Shown piece after piece: positions 1-11,760 of a stretch of DNA of 64,000 nucleotides (position 1 is the first letter of the stretch; every line of letters begins with the position of its first letter). Both the position numbers and the translations under genes were made by a program. This DNA comes from Enoplosus armatus (taxonomy: Eukaryota > Chordata > Actinopteri > Centrarchiformes > Enoplosidae): the NCBI RefSeq assembly GCF_043641665.1, contig NC_092194.1, positions 18,291,298 through 18,355,297 of the forward strand, read 5' to 3'. Below the pieces are notes generated by a model. That model searched no databases and was not told where the DNA came from. It was given only the letters and a program-made list of their open reading frames with translations.

Positions 1-104
1 GAATATCTTTGTTTTGGACTTTTAGTTGGATAAAATAAGATTTCAATATTTTCTACAAAATAAAATAAAATAATCAGTAGTTAAAATAATCTTTAGTTGC
101 AGCC
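1..104 (-). repeat. AT-rich interspersed repeat, family A (truncated)
   Basis: The opening 'gaatatctttg' followed by 'ttttggacttttagttgga' and the closing 'tttagttgcagcc' match, in reverse orientation, a repeat common in percomorph fish. That family starts with gctgca(a)ctaatgatt and carries a 'ttggtcggacaaaac'-like core. The copy is cut by the window edge or decayed. Family identity is from memory. Confidence 0.5.
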
Positions 105-1164
105 TAAAGTGCATCCTCTTGTGACCCCTCATATTTATCTTGAGACCCATGGGGGGGGGGGTTTCCCTGCTGAGAATATGAATTGGCTGAAGGTTGCAGG
201 CTTCTGCTTCCTTTGACACAGTGAAGATAACACAGCTGTTGGGTGGAGAAGCTCCATCCCCGGAGAGACGGATGTTTAACTAGGCGCTGATGGATTCATA
301 AACAAACGAGTGGTGTGCAGCGGACAGACCAGAATCAGCTAAAGTAATTGCCACTGTGGTCACGCCTGTATGAGCATGCCTCTCCTGTGCTTGTAAACCT
401 GCCTTATATTTTTATATATATCATCACGTGGGGGGGTTGTATTATGCTTATGATAAGATGCATGGATTTGCCCTTTCCCGTTCTACCTACCCCACTTCCT
501 CCAGCTCTTGCAGGGCCCTAACCCAACCTTTTTCCTTAATATCTCTTGAATGTGTAGCTGTCGCCCCTCTGGGCGTCATGACTGACAGAACACATGTCCA
601 CGCTGATCCTCATCCTGCTGACCGCTCAGCTTTTCTCCCTGCCAGCACTTTTCCAGACGCCCTGGAATAGATCCACAAGGTTTACCTTACCACCCTGCAG
701 CCAGCCCTCACACACAAGGATCATCTCGAGCTCAGCTAATCATATTCGATGCTGTGCCTCTGTTGTTTTATTCATGCGAGCCGCATAGTTTCAGTTCTCT
801 CAATAATTGGAATGTGTCTTTGTATTTTTACAGTGCCTCAGGGTGCAATCACACTTTGTTTTCTTTGGTAATGTGGCGAAGTTTGTTTTGTAGTATTTTT
901 GTATTTGCTTCATTACAGTTTACGTCTAGTTAAAAGTGAACCAGGGCTTGTAAACTAAAGTCACACTGACTCCCATGTGGCTCTTGTTGTGGACACTTTT
1001 GGTTTTGTGATCAGGTCTGAGATTTCAGAAGACATCCACACAAATCACATTCCAGTTGTTGTAACTTGAAAAGCATGATGGACCAGAGAGTACTGATATG
1101 ATGACTTGCAGACGTCGAGGTTAAAACCAGGCAACATTTGGTTTACAAGTGAATGTTTTGTAAG
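105..1164. other. Intron without recognisable genes
   Basis: AT-rich unique-looking sequence with a run of 11 G at 151-161. Short ORFs at 428-788 overlap each other in different frames and show no domain. Nothing else is supported. Confidence 0.5.
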
Positions 1165-1600
1165 CACAATGGTACATTGAGCTAAATGCTAACATGCTGC
1201 TGTTTAGCAGGTGTAATGTTAACCAGGTTTACCATCTTAGTTTAGCCTGTTAGCATGCTAACATTTGCTAATTAGCTGTAAACACAAAGTACAGCTGAGG
1301 AATGTCAGTTCGGTCATAAACCAAAGAATTGGACAAATTACAATTTTGACCCGATGATGGCGATAGATGTAAAGTCGGGGGATCAACAAAGTTATTACAA
1401 TTAATCTTATTTGGGACCATGAATGTCATGTTGTAGATGATGAGATATTTCACGAGACCTGCTGGTGGCGCCAGATGAAAAGTCACTGGATCACCAAAGT
1501 CATTAGGATTCATCCTCGAGGCCCCCGTGGATCTCTGTACCAAGTTTCATGGTAACCCATCAGATTTTGAGATATCTCAGTCAACTGACTTTGATACCCA
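1165..1600 (+). repeat. Interspersed repeat, family B, forward copy
   Basis: It contains 'gctaacatttgctaatta', then 'aaacacaaagtacagctgag', 'ggtcataaaccaaag', a 'gacccgatgatggcga' segment and two '..tcaccaaagt-atta' blocks, and ends in 'tttcatggtaaccca' and 'tttgagatatctcag'. This order matches a repeat known from percomorph introns. It is non-coding and much diverged. Confidence 0.65.
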
Positions 1601-1861
1601 TACAACCAAACTAAAAGCAAGCCCTCTGTAGTGGAGTGAAGGCATCCTTAGTAACAATTATTGGCCATAAAAAGGCATGAAATTGTTTTGTGTACCTCCA
1701 GCAACGTCCTCCCTCTGCTATCATCTGAGATCAGTTTGTCTCACACGGTTTCTAACACGTCCGGAGACATACAGACCTGGAAGATTCATGAGGACATTTC
1801 TTATCTTAGCAAACTTATTGTAGCTTTTGCACTTTGGCTCCTGCTTACAAATACTGTACAG

Positions 1862-1863
<2 letters not shown>

Positions 1864-1899
<36 letters not shown>
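1864..1899. repeat. (CA)n microsatellite
   Basis: About 18 uninterrupted CA units, read directly from the sequence. Confidence 0.95.
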
Positions 1900-1902
<3 letters not shown>

Positions 1903-2559
1903 CTCACGCACAGGTTGAGTGGCAATAAATATGCTAGCCCTGAGTTTGTTCCTCCCAGTTGGGGGAATGCAATTAAGTTAAAGCTTATTTATAACACAAT
2001 TCAGTGCAGGGCGTGTCGCCAGCTCCGAGCCTCCCCCCGAGTGTCTGTGTGTAAATCTGACTGGGGATCATATATTCAGGCTCCACAAACTTTTGACAGT
2101 CTCTGCAGCCTAATGGAGTTAGGATGGAGGTAAATCAGTTGGACCCATTTGACTGTCGTGGCGTTTAGCTACAGTGTTTTAACAAATAAACACTGCGCTG
2201 TTTTATAATTCAGTTTCATTCTGAAAAAGATGACATGACGCCCGCTCTTACATAGCGATGGAGAGTGCAAACTTTAAATAAGTTTGTTTGTAAAGTGAGT
2301 TATACTTCAAGTGCTCAGTTGACAAAATGGTAATACTTTAACACACTAGATCCTCTGGAGGTTTTCCCCCGAAATATACATGTGTCAGCATTTAAAGCAT
2401 TCACAATAAAACTTTTAAATAATTAAGCAATACGGTTATTCATTACATTTGTTTGCCTTAAAGCCACCTGCTGTTGTTCTTCTCATCAGCTCTCTCTGGA
2501 GGTGCTGAAGCTGAAGCAGTTACCCCTGATGGTATCTAGCTATCTGTTGTGGTGTGTTT
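1900..2559. other. Intron without recognisable features
   Basis: Unique-looking, AT-rich sequence. No ORF with protein character and no repeat recognised. Confidence 0.5.
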
Positions 2560-2855
2560 AGCCACACTAGCGTCATCTGCAATGTGCAATTTGTACTGAC
2601 GTTCATGGTCCCCAGAGGACGAATCACACTGACTTTGGTGACTTCTCCTCGAGCGCCATCATCAGGCGAAAATATTAATTTGTCCATTACTTTGGTTAAT
2701 GACCACGCACTTGCCAAACTAATGACCTTCCCACCAGCCTCAGCAGTACTTGTGTGTTTAATGGCGAATAGCAAATGTCAGCATGCTAAAATAAGTTCTT
2801 TAACATGGTAAACATTTCCTGAATGTTAGCACTGTCATTGTGATCATGCTGACGT
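2560..2855 (-). repeat. Interspersed repeat, family B, reverse copy
   Basis: Read on the minus strand it shows the family B order: 'gctgacatttgctattcgcc', 'acaagtactgctgagg', 'ggtcattaaccaaagta', 'cgcctgatgatggcgct', 'gaccatgaacgt'. It lies in opposite orientation to the copy about 1 kb upstream. The short ORFs on both strands here are chance readings of the repeat. Confidence 0.65.
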
Positions 2856-3539
2856 CACAGCCTCACAACATGGCTGCAGACTCTTAAGTCTTTTTTTAAT
2901 GTAATTTTCAGTGTATTGTATTAAACCGAATGTATCTTTGGGGCTAGTTACCACTAGTGGTATGTGAGAAAGACCACTGAACTGACCCTTTAAACTGTAT
3001 TCAGCTCCAGAGGATAATTCTGTTGATTTTTTTAAACGCTTGCCTTAGTTTCTTAGCTGATTTATTCAGATCCAAATCTTGCCGGAAAGCTACTGTATCT
3101 CTCCGTTTTCTCTGCCCTTCTTCTGCAAAACACAAACAACCCCCGGATCCTCCTGAAACATGTCATATTCAACACTGTAACATCCGCACTGCAAAGGGGG
3201 CCCGCTCACAGCCGATGTTGTGATCATCCGCCGCCAGAAACCTGAGCATACTGTGGCATTAGAGATGTGTCTTTAATTAGTGCGAGCTAGTTTGTGAGTA
3301 GACAGTTCAAGTGCTCTGATGCTGCCTTCAGTCATATCAGATGTGCTGTAAATAGGAACTGCCTGCTGGGGAAAAACGTTTCATGTCGGCCTCCTGGAGG
3401 TGATAAGTAGGATATGTGGGAACTTGTTATTGGCTGTGATGTCTACAGCTGGACGTCACAGATTGTGGAAGTGTGTCAACAACGCAACATACAGAAGCCA
3501 AGGAAAGAAAGTGATGCTAAAAAACATTCGTAATGATCA
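2856..3539. other. Intron without recognisable features
   Basis: Mixed AT-rich sequence with a small T-run near 2891. No gene or repeat recognised. Confidence 0.45.
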
Positions 3540-3912
3540 GTTAAAGGGGCACGCGTGGCGTTCAGTTCGCTCGTCGTCGCGGAGATCTGCTCAGCCTGTG
3601 AAGCCTGATGACGCCATTGTGATGTCGTCAGGGTTATCAGGGTTATCTCGGTTTGGAGGTTTGGAGGCTGCACATTTTAAACAGAAAACTTGTATTATAA
3701 ACGGGAGGTGAAGTGTTTGAGTGTTTACCAGGTCGGTGATGCTTTTGAGTTGCATTATGGGAAATGTAGGATCCAGCATTTTGGAAGCTAGGGGCTAAAA
3801 GTCAGGAGATATCGACCTCTGCTGCTTCGATTTTAACTTTTGACTAAAAATTGCTTATTATGAGTCCCCCAATTTATATGAAATCTCTGGAGTACCACTT
3901 TGAAGATACACC
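3540..3912 (+). repeat. Probable interspersed repeat, family D
   Basis: Contains 'gcctgatgacgcc', 'cagggttatctcggtttgga', 'gcattatgggaaatgtagga' and 'ctctggagtaccacttt'. I recall these phrases as recurring together in many teleost genomes. Overlapping ORFs here on both strands have no domain. The family has no name that I can assign with certainty. Confidence 0.45.
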
Positions 3913-4040
3913 GTGTTTCTTAAGCGTTTCGGACAAGAAAACAAATTAAAAACCAACAGAAATTGATAGAAGCTGTTTTTGTTTTGCTTCTTAAAATGAT
4001 GTTAGACAGCAGTATGTCCTGCGAGCTGAGAGATGTGTAG

Positions 4041-4295
4041 GTTGTTTTCTCAATTAATTTATTGATTAATCGTTTAGTCTACAAAATGACGTCTTCTTAT
4101 TGCTTGTTTCATCTAATTAACCCTAAAACTTCGGTTTATTTTTGTTTATTTCATTCAGTAAAGATTACTTTCACCGACGACAAAAAAAGCAGCAGATCAT
4201 CTCATTTGAGAAGCTGGAATTTTCTGCCTTTTTTGATTAAAAATGACCAAAACGATTGTTAGTTGTCGATTATTTTTCAACTGATCGTCTCAGCT
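4041..4295 (+). repeat. AT-rich interspersed repeat, family A
   Basis: Forward copy with 'attgattaatcgtttagtct', 'catttgagaagctggaat' and a closing 'ttagttgtcgattattt'. It is one of about a dozen copies of this family in the window. Confidence 0.6.
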
Positions 4296-5104
4296 CTGTC
4301 TGGGACTATCTTTAACCAAAGTCAGTGCCCTTAGGAGCCCAGTATATTTAGCTCCACGCACAGCTCTTTATGTTTGTACGTAGGTTTGGGCGTATGTCTG
4401 CACTTGAAAGAGAGATGAAGAGTGGTGCGTTCAATACAGGTCACTGCTCTCATTTCACTCCCTGCCTGCCAGAGTGACAGTCTGGGGTGCCAGGCGAGGT
4501 GCCCTTCCTGCCCCTGCACCCACATCCAGCATCTGCATACTTTGATAAAGGTCAGTCCCGCTCCACAGCACCTTCCTCCATGCACAGCGCAGCAGCCTTA
4601 AGACTAGAAATCGATGAAGCTCACAGCGAGAGGAGCTAAGGTTGCACCGAGCGCAACTACGGGGGGGGTTCTTGCAAACGGCTGCAGGAGATGAGAGAAG
4701 CTGTCTGCTGTTGTCTTATTTTTCATGCCTGAAACAAAAGTAGAAAAACATATGAGAGTGCTTAGTTTGTTTGCAAATTTTTAAATGTAGAAGAGTGATT
4801 AGAATGTGTGAATTCGGCTCGTAGCACTTGACGTCTGACCAATATACAAAATGCTTCACTGAGGAACCCTGAAGGGACGAGAGTCCGAAAAAGCTGAATG
4901 AATGAATTCAAATGAGGATGTTTCTCTCTGTTTCTATATTTAAGCAGACCTTTTCCAGAAAATGAAAACGTGTGTCATCCCTTTTCACCTGTCATTCAAA
5001 CAGTATAGATGGTACCGTGTCACCTTCTCCTCGGAGTTCCTCTTTTCCGAGTAGGATTTCTGTTTGTGACTCACTTTTCTTTGTGTTTTTCCGTTGACAG
5101 AAAA
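4296..5104. other. Intron without recognisable features
   Basis: Unique-looking sequence with a short G-run near 4661. No ORF has protein character and no splice-flanked exon was recognised. Confidence 0.45.
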
Positions 5105-5265
5105 TAAATCTACAACAGTTTTGATAAATTATTATTTACGTAGGTAATTTATCAAGTAAAAATGTGAAATATTTGCTGGTTCCAGCTTCTTAATGCAAGG
5201 ATTTGCTGCTTTTCTCTATTTTACATCTTTGTAAATTGGATATTTTTCTTTTGGTTGGACATTTG
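5105..5265 (-). repeat. AT-rich interspersed repeat, family A, partial
   Basis: Reverse-orientation fragment recognised by 'gctggttccagcttctta', 'aggatttgctgcttttct' and a decayed 'ggttggaca' end. Confidence 0.5.
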
Positions 5266-5274
5266 AAGTAGAGC

Positions 5275-5690
5275 TGAAAAAAGTAGTGTCGTAATCGATA
5301 CAAAATTCATCGACAATTTAACAATTTTGATTATCGATTAACCGAAAAATAATTTTTCAAGCAAAAATGCCAAAATGTTTCTGGTTCCAGCTTCTCAAAT
5401 GTGAAGGTTTCCCTGGACTTTCTAACTTTTTTCCTTTTGTGTTCTGACATTTTATAGACAGTAAAGTAAAAATCATACAAGACAAAAAAAAGCAGTAAAT
5501 CCTTTTTTATTCAAGAAGCTGGAACCAGCAGTTGGCATATAATTGTTAGCTGCAGTTACCGTGACTTCTGAGAAGGATTTCACTGTTTTCTGACATTTTA
5601 GACTATTAATTCTCAATTTATCGTAAAAACAAAATCGACAAATTAATCAGTTATGGAATTAATAGTTAGTTTCAGCCTTATTTCTGATTG
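5275..5690. repeat. AT-rich family A, nested or rearranged copies
   Basis: The first part (to about 5430) is a reverse copy ('aatcgataca', 'gattatcgattaacc', 'ggttccagcttctcaaatg'). The middle part reads forward ('aagcagtaaatcc', 'ttcaagaagctggaacca'). The last part is reverse again ('ctgacattttagactattaa', 'cgacaaattaatcag'). The alternation shows at least two insertions or an inversion inside the same family. Confidence 0.5.
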
Positions 5691-5990
5691 TTTCGTTTTG
5701 TATTCCCTTAAAAACTAACAGGGATAAAGAAAAGGAGGGTGGAAGAGGAGTTGGGTCGACTCATCTCCGTCTTCTTGATAGAAAATACTTTGCTGTCTTT
5801 CTTCCTGCAGTCCTGTCAGATCCGTCACTGTTCTCATCTGGTCCAGTCAGTGAGTCGGTGACATGCATTAGTGCTGTGAACCCTGGAAAGAGCCTCAGCT
5901 GATACCTTCCTCTGTTTGCCCTTTGACTCCAGACAACTGCTGTTCTGCCATGAACTGGATCCTCCGTGCGGTTGTCTGGCATTTAAGGAA

Positions 5991-6012
5991 CCCCCCCCCC
6001 CCCCCCCCCCCC
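5991..6012. repeat. Poly(C) run, 22 bases
   Basis: Twenty-two consecutive C on the plus strand, read directly. The length may be uncertain because such runs are error-prone in sequencing. Confidence 0.9.
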
Positions 6013-6150
6013 GCCCCATTCAGCCCCTGAAAGTGATACTGGGGTTTTTTTTTTCTCCTGTGTGCGATTTGTGCACTTGACAAAAGCAGGGTTTGGAAGT
6101 CAAAGAGAAGGAGTTGGTGGCTCCTCGCTTTGTTCGGCTGTAAATCACAA

Positions 6151-6168
6151 GGGGGGGGGGGGGGGGGG
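6151..6168. repeat. Poly(G) run, 18 bases
   Basis: Eighteen consecutive G on the plus strand, 138 bases after the C22 run and shortly before the polypyrimidine array. Confidence 0.9.
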
Positions 6169-6327
6169 CTCCTTTCTCCCGTCTTTGATAATCAGGCTTG
6201 TAGCAGCTTCCTCTCTCCACTGCCCTCCATCTCTGCAGTGAGGATCTTTCTCTCAAAACACCCTGAACCGACACTCGCTGTGATCTCACTCCAGTTCTAC
6301 TGGTACACTCTCCACAGTCCCAGGGCT

Positions 6328-7671
6328 ACTCCTCCTCTCTCCTCCCCTCCTCTCTCCTCCCCTCCTCTCCTCTCCTCTCCTCTCCACTCCTCTCCCCTCC
6401 TCTCCCCTCCTCTCCCCTCCTCTCTCCTCCTCTCCTCTCCTCTCCCCTCCTCCTCTCCCCTCCCCTCCCCTCCCCTCCTCTCCTCTCCCCTCCCCTCCCC
6501 TCCTCCTCTCCCCTCCCCTCCCCTCCCCTCCTCTCCTCTCTCCTCCCCTCCTCTCTCCTCCCCTCCTCTCCTCTCCTCTCCTCTCCCCTCCCCTCCCCTC
6601 CTCCTCTCCCCTCCCCTCCCCTCCCCTCCTCTCCTCTCCTCTCCCCTCCTCCTCCTCCTCCTCTCCTCTCCTCTCCTCTCCCCTCCCCTCCCCTCCTCTC
6701 CTCTCCTCTCCCCTCCCCTCCTCTCCTCTCCTCTCCTCTCCTCTCCCCTCCTCCTCCTCCTCCTCTCCTCTCCTCTCCTCTCCCCTCCCCTCCCCTCCTC
6801 TCCTCTCCTCTCCCCTCCCCTCCTCTCCTCTCCTCTCCTCTCCTCTCCCCTCCTCCTCCTCCTCCTCTCCTCTCCTCTCCCCTCCTCTCCTCTCCTCTCC
6901 TCTCCCCTCCTCCTCCTCCTCCCCTCCTCTCCTCTCCTCTCCTCTCCCCTCCTCCTCCTCCTCCTCTCCTCTCCTCTCCTCTCCTCTCCCCTTCCCTCCT
7001 CTCCTCTCCTCTCCTCTCCCCTCCTCTCCTCTCCTCTCCTCTCCCCTCCTCCTCCTCCTCTCCTCTCCTCTCCTCTCCTCTCCTCTCCCCTCCCCTCCCC
7101 TCCTCTCCCCTCCTCTCCTCTCCTCTCCTCTCCCCTCCTCCTCCTCCTCCTCTCCCCTCCTCCTCCTCTCCTCTCCTCTCCCCTCCTCTCCCCTCCTCCT
7201 CCTCTCCTCTCCTCTCCCCTCCTCTCCTCTCCTCTCCTCTCCTCTCCTCTCCTCTCCCCTCCTCCTCCTCTCCTCTCCTCTCCTCTCCCCTCCTCTCCTC
7301 TCCCCTCCTCCCCTCTCCTCTCCCCTCCTCTCCTCTCCTCTCCTCTCCTCTCCTCTCCCCTCCTCTCCCCTCCTCTCCCCTCCTCCTCCTCTCCTCTCCT
7401 CTCCCCTCCTCTCCTCTCCTCTCCTCTCCTCTCCTCTCCTCTCCCCTCCTCCTCCTCTCCTCTCCTCTCCCCTCCTCTCCTCTCCCCTCCTCCCCTCTCC
7501 TCTCCCCTCCTCTCCTCTCCTCTCCTCTCCTCTCCTCTCCCCTCCTCTCCACTCCTCTCCTCTCCTCTCCTCTCCACTCCCCTCCCCTCCTCTCCTCTCC
7601 CCTCCTCTCCTCTCCTCTCCTCTCCTCTCCCCTCCTCCTCCTCTCCTCTCCTCTCCTCTCCTCTCTCTCCA
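6328..7671. repeat. Polypyrimidine minisatellite (TCCTC/CCCTC)n
   Basis: About 1.34 kb made almost only of C and T on the plus strand, built from CTCCT and CCCCT pentamers with CCT triplet stretches. Three lone A residues in CCACT variants at about 6387, 7551 and 7575 are the main breaks. Higher-order structure is visible. A 102-bp unit starting at a CCCC at 6643, 6745 and 6847 holds five CCT triplets followed by pentamers. A segment around 7304 recurs 182 bp later at 7486. Long Ser/Pro/Leu and Arg/Glu/Gly ORFs across it are by-products of the repeat and not genes. The strand asymmetry makes it a candidate for triplex (H-DNA) formation. Confidence 0.97.
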
Positions 7672-8106
7672 TGTGTCAGGCCGGACCAGCATGCTCTGTG
7701 GGCAGCTCAGGGGACCTCCTTCAGGGGGAACTCATTTCTCCATATTATTCCCAGGGTGCTGCAGCAGAAAATGCACCAGAATGCATCAGTAGTTCCTCGC
7801 TACCCTTCCCTATCCTTTTCCTGCACGTCACCCCCCCCCATCCTTCATCCCTTTTTCTTTGCCTCCTCCTCCTCCTCCTCCTCGTCCTCCTCCTCCTCCA
7901 TCCTTTCTCATCATTTTCCTGTTGGAGCAGCAGCTCTGTGGTTGCAAAAGCAGGCATGGATCTCAACATTCATGTATCAGCTGTTTTAAAAAATCGCTTG
8001 ATTTGTGTTTCAAAGCTAAATTAACTTCGGCAGTGCCTCTCGCTTTGCAGGAGGACTTTTACAGAGCCAGCAGGAATTCTGAGATGATTCTTTAAAAAAA
8101 AAAAAA
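7672..8106. other. Array flank with (CTC)n and poly(A)
   Basis: Unique sequence after the array, containing an imperfect (CTC)n at about 7862-7900 and a poly(A) of about 14 bases ending near 8106. ORFs here run out of the array and have no independent support. Confidence 0.6.
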
Positions 8107-11100
8107 GCTGCTTTTATTTGCAATGTGGTTTCTATATTTAGATTGGATGGCTTGTTCAGATACCCTTATCCTGGAGTCATTGTACTTGCTGAGCAGCATC
8201 TCCCATCCTACAAGCTAGCTGCTGATTAGTGCCGTTTATGACGCTTTGATGAGCTCGTGTGATGGCGTGTCTTAAAGAGAGCGAAGGCAGCACAGACACA
8301 AATGAATCTCAGTGCAGAAAGACTTCTAAAAAAATCCTCCTTCTCCTTTTTCTCCGTCTGTCTCGACTTTGCTTCCCCCGAGGAAAGTCAGATCCCCGAG
8401 GCACAAGCTAGCCAAACTCCCTCCCCCGGTGCCTTGAGGACAGAGTTGAAGACAGGCTGCATGCTCAACACATACTGGATGCTTATGTGTGTGTGTGTGT
8501 CCCTGATTCATCTGTGCCGGTGGGAGAGAGGGGTTCACTCAGGAGAGAAAATGGGTCTTTTGTGTTCCTCCTAATCCTCCCTGTTGATACTCGAGTGGCA
8601 GACTTATTAGGCGACTTATGCTCTGCAGCAGGGGAAGGGTTACTCTCAGGGCTTTCTCCTGGATGATCACATTTACATCAAACTCAAAACGAAGGGTGCA
8701 AAAGGAGGGGGTCCCTTTTATGCAGTGTGTGCCGCATCCCTTAAGAGGTTGAAAAATGTGGTAATAGCACAGCAATACCTCCCATTCACACTCACAACAG
8801 GGGGAATGCTGTTTGATAACTTCAAGCCCCGAGGATTTTGGCAGACAGCACAATACAAATCATGGCGGGAGAAGTTGAGCACGGGATGATGTTTGTGGCG
8901 TCTTGACAGCAAGGCGTAAACAGAGGCTGCAGGGTGGCGTAAACAAGCTGAGGTCAAAGGTTAGCCCAGAGCTCTGCAGAGCAGGAGGAGAAGATGCCCG
9001 AATCCAGGCAACTACAGGACTATTCTTGTCTTAGCCCCGTTTAACTTTTATCAATATATTTAGTTGAGTTTCTATTCTTGTCCTTGTTGAGTTTTGATGT
9101 CAGTTTTGTGTCTTTTTTTCCTTCTTTGGGATGAGATGCTTTTTGAAATTCCCTCTGGGTTTCTTGTCTCACCTGTGGAGTTTATATCTATGTTCCTTTC
9201 TTGTTTTATGTGTTTTTTAAAGCCGTTGTATCAAAAAATCTCAACTGAGACAATCTTAGCCATCTGCTTCACCTGCCCCAGGTGTTAGACATCTCCGTTT
9301 TTTATGTGTTTGGGTTTTTTGAATGCCGTCAGGTCGTCAGGTCCACATTCAACAGTGTTGAACTGAATCTTCAATGTATATCTGAAGAGATAAAATATTT
9401 GTTTGTTCCCTGTTTGCTCTGCTTCTGGTTGTTTGCCACGTGTTTTTTTTTTATCTATTCTCTTTTGTTCTGTTTTCTTAAAAAGCTCTCGAGGTTATTT
9501 TAGTTTATCCATAGTTTCTGGATTTATTTTCCTCTCTTGAATTTCATTTTCTAAATGATATATAAAAATCCAAGACTTTAGAATTCTTACAATCTGGGTT
9601 GAGATGTTTGGAGGTCTGCATTCAACAGAAGCTGCAGGAGATGTTTCAGTGGTAAATTGTCAAATCAGTAAATGTGGTTTGGTTGGTCCCTGTGTGTGAC
9701 ATTAGCTGTTACATTGTCAATGCGGTGGTTTTGAACTGGACCCATGCTAGGTGCTGGCCAACCTTGGGCCACATTTATGCAGGAAGGCCAGATATGCTAG
9801 AGGCTTGATAATGGAGGGTGGGAAGAAAGGGCCACGGAGGGTCAGTTTGGCAAACAAATGTGCCCATGCTGCCCCTCTGGGGTCCAGAGATGGGTAGAGC
9901 TGTCATGTCGAGGGAGCTGGCGAAAGATGAAGAGGTTACGCTGCTGGGATCACAGCTCTGCCAAGGCCTCCGGGACCTCTTTCTCTTTACAACACTCAAC
10001 CTAATCTCCTCCACTATCGCCCCTTTCATTTCCCTCTTCTTTTCTTCTTTTCATGTTATTCTGTCTCTTATCGTGTCGGGGGCCCTTGTTCCTGGCTCGC
10101 TTTCACCCCCCCTCCTCGTATTTTTCTCTTGGTTATCTCGCCCAGCCTATTTTTAAGCAACGTTTTCTTGGATTTTTATCCTTCTTTCTATTTTCTCTCC
10201 ATCCTCCTCCTCTTCATCTCAGTCTTAATTTATTTTCATTTGAATCGCTCTAATTCCATTTCACTTCTTCTCACCCCCCCCCACCGCTCATATTTATTAT
10301 TTAAGCCCTCAGCAGTGCCTCCATATGTGCCTCCCCCTCTTTATAGATGTTGCCCTACTTCTGTCTCAACCTGTACTTGCGCTCTGGATTGAGAGTGTCA
10401 CAGCACCGGGCCTGCGGTGTCAGACTTGTGGGTTGCAACTGGTTATGTGAACTTAACAGAGTGCATAATTTCATCATCATAATAACAACATGCATGTTCT
10501 TCTGTATATTGTGTGGATGACTCTGAACATCCTGATGATTCTGTGACATGGATGCTAAGTATTTTTAAAGCTAGCTGCAGATAGCCATGGTTAGCCTTAG
10601 CTGAAGTTAAATTGACTTACTTTCCCCCATAGCTGTCAATGAAAATAAATCAATTTTGTTTTATCCCCCATAAATAGTGCAGCATTGTCCAGTCATAAAA
10701 ACAGCTAAAGTAGTTTTGCTCAAAAGGTAGCTAGCCTAGCGTAGCCAGGAACTGCCGTCTCAGCTTTTGACTCGAGTGGAATTCACAATGTGGTGTGATT
10801 GAGCTTCTTGAGCTACACATGTGTATTTAATTTCAATTGTAAATCTGGTTCCTTTCGATAGCAGTAATCCTCTTTTTTGTCTCGCCCTGTCATTTTTTTT
10901 TCTCAATTCAGCTCATAAAATGTGAAATTTGACAGGAAATAAAGCTGCTGACACGTGATGTGCCAGGATACAGCCTAAGAAGTGCAGGCTGTTCCCAACC
11001 TGTGTAAGTGCAGGTTATTTTTGAACCACAGTATTTATAGGGAATAAAACCTTTCTAACCTTCAGACCAATGCCAAATGAAATGAGAGGATGTCAACTCA

Positions 11101-11219
11101 AGATGTAAACTCCAAAAATTACATTTGCCTTCCTGCCACAGTCGCGGAAGCTGTCATGTTAGATTTCGTCCAACTCAGTGTAGCAGCGCTCTTCAACATG
11201 CCACTGACTGAGGCAGCAA
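8107..11219. other. Intron without recognisable genes
   Basis: About 3.1 kb of unique-looking sequence, with a T-rich stretch at 9040-9540 and a C10 run at about 10274-10283. The many small ORFs have no domain, no codon bias and overlap on both strands. A short 'ttagccttagctgaagtt' near 10590 may be a relic of a repeat. Confidence 0.45.
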
Positions 11220-11760
11220 GAGGACAGCGGGGAGGAGGAGGTGGCGAAATGAAACATGCAGGGAGCAAGAGGAGATGGAGACGGATAAAGAGGGAGGGAG
11301 ACAGATGAAGGGGGAGAGGAGACGGAGAAGGTGAGGCAGAGAGACGATGTGCGAGAAAGAGACGGCATCAGAGGGAACAAGGTGCAGGAAGATAATGATG
11401 GAGACACAAAGGGAGAGTCAGAGAAAAACAGGCCGAGAGGAAAGAGAAAACATGTAGAGTGCGTTTGAGAAAGAGAGAAAAATAGCATTTGAGACGGACA
11501 GGAGAAAATGAGAGGGAAAGAGCAAGTGAGAGACGGAGTATAGGAGACAGATAAAGAGAGCGGTGGAAACGAGTGGAAGTGAGAACGAGTGAATAAGGAA
11601 TGAGAGAGAAAATGAGAGCTGAGCCCCCCAGATTTTTGTGCAGCGTGTTGGCAGATTTGATGAGGCTTGACCAGGTGTGGGGAAGAGGAGGAGGAGGAGG
11701 AGGAGGAGGAGAGGGAAGGGTAGGCAGGGGCCTGGTTACAGTAGAGGGGATTGAATTTCC
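11220..11760. repeat. Purine-rich tract with (AGG)n
   Basis: From about 11220 to 11620 the plus strand is dominated by GAGA, GGAGA and GAAA words, then (AGG)n at about 11686-11711. The 204-residue minus-strand ORF across it is Ser/Pro-rich low-complexity sequence produced by the composition. There is no clean repeat period in the GA part. Confidence 0.7.

Noticed and set aside
6130..7989. 619-residue Ser/Pro/Leu ORF, and 426-468-residue Arg/Glu/Gly ORFs on the other strand
   Set aside because: All are readings of the polypyrimidine minisatellite. They are open in several frames on both strands because C/T-only or G/A-only DNA has few stop codons.
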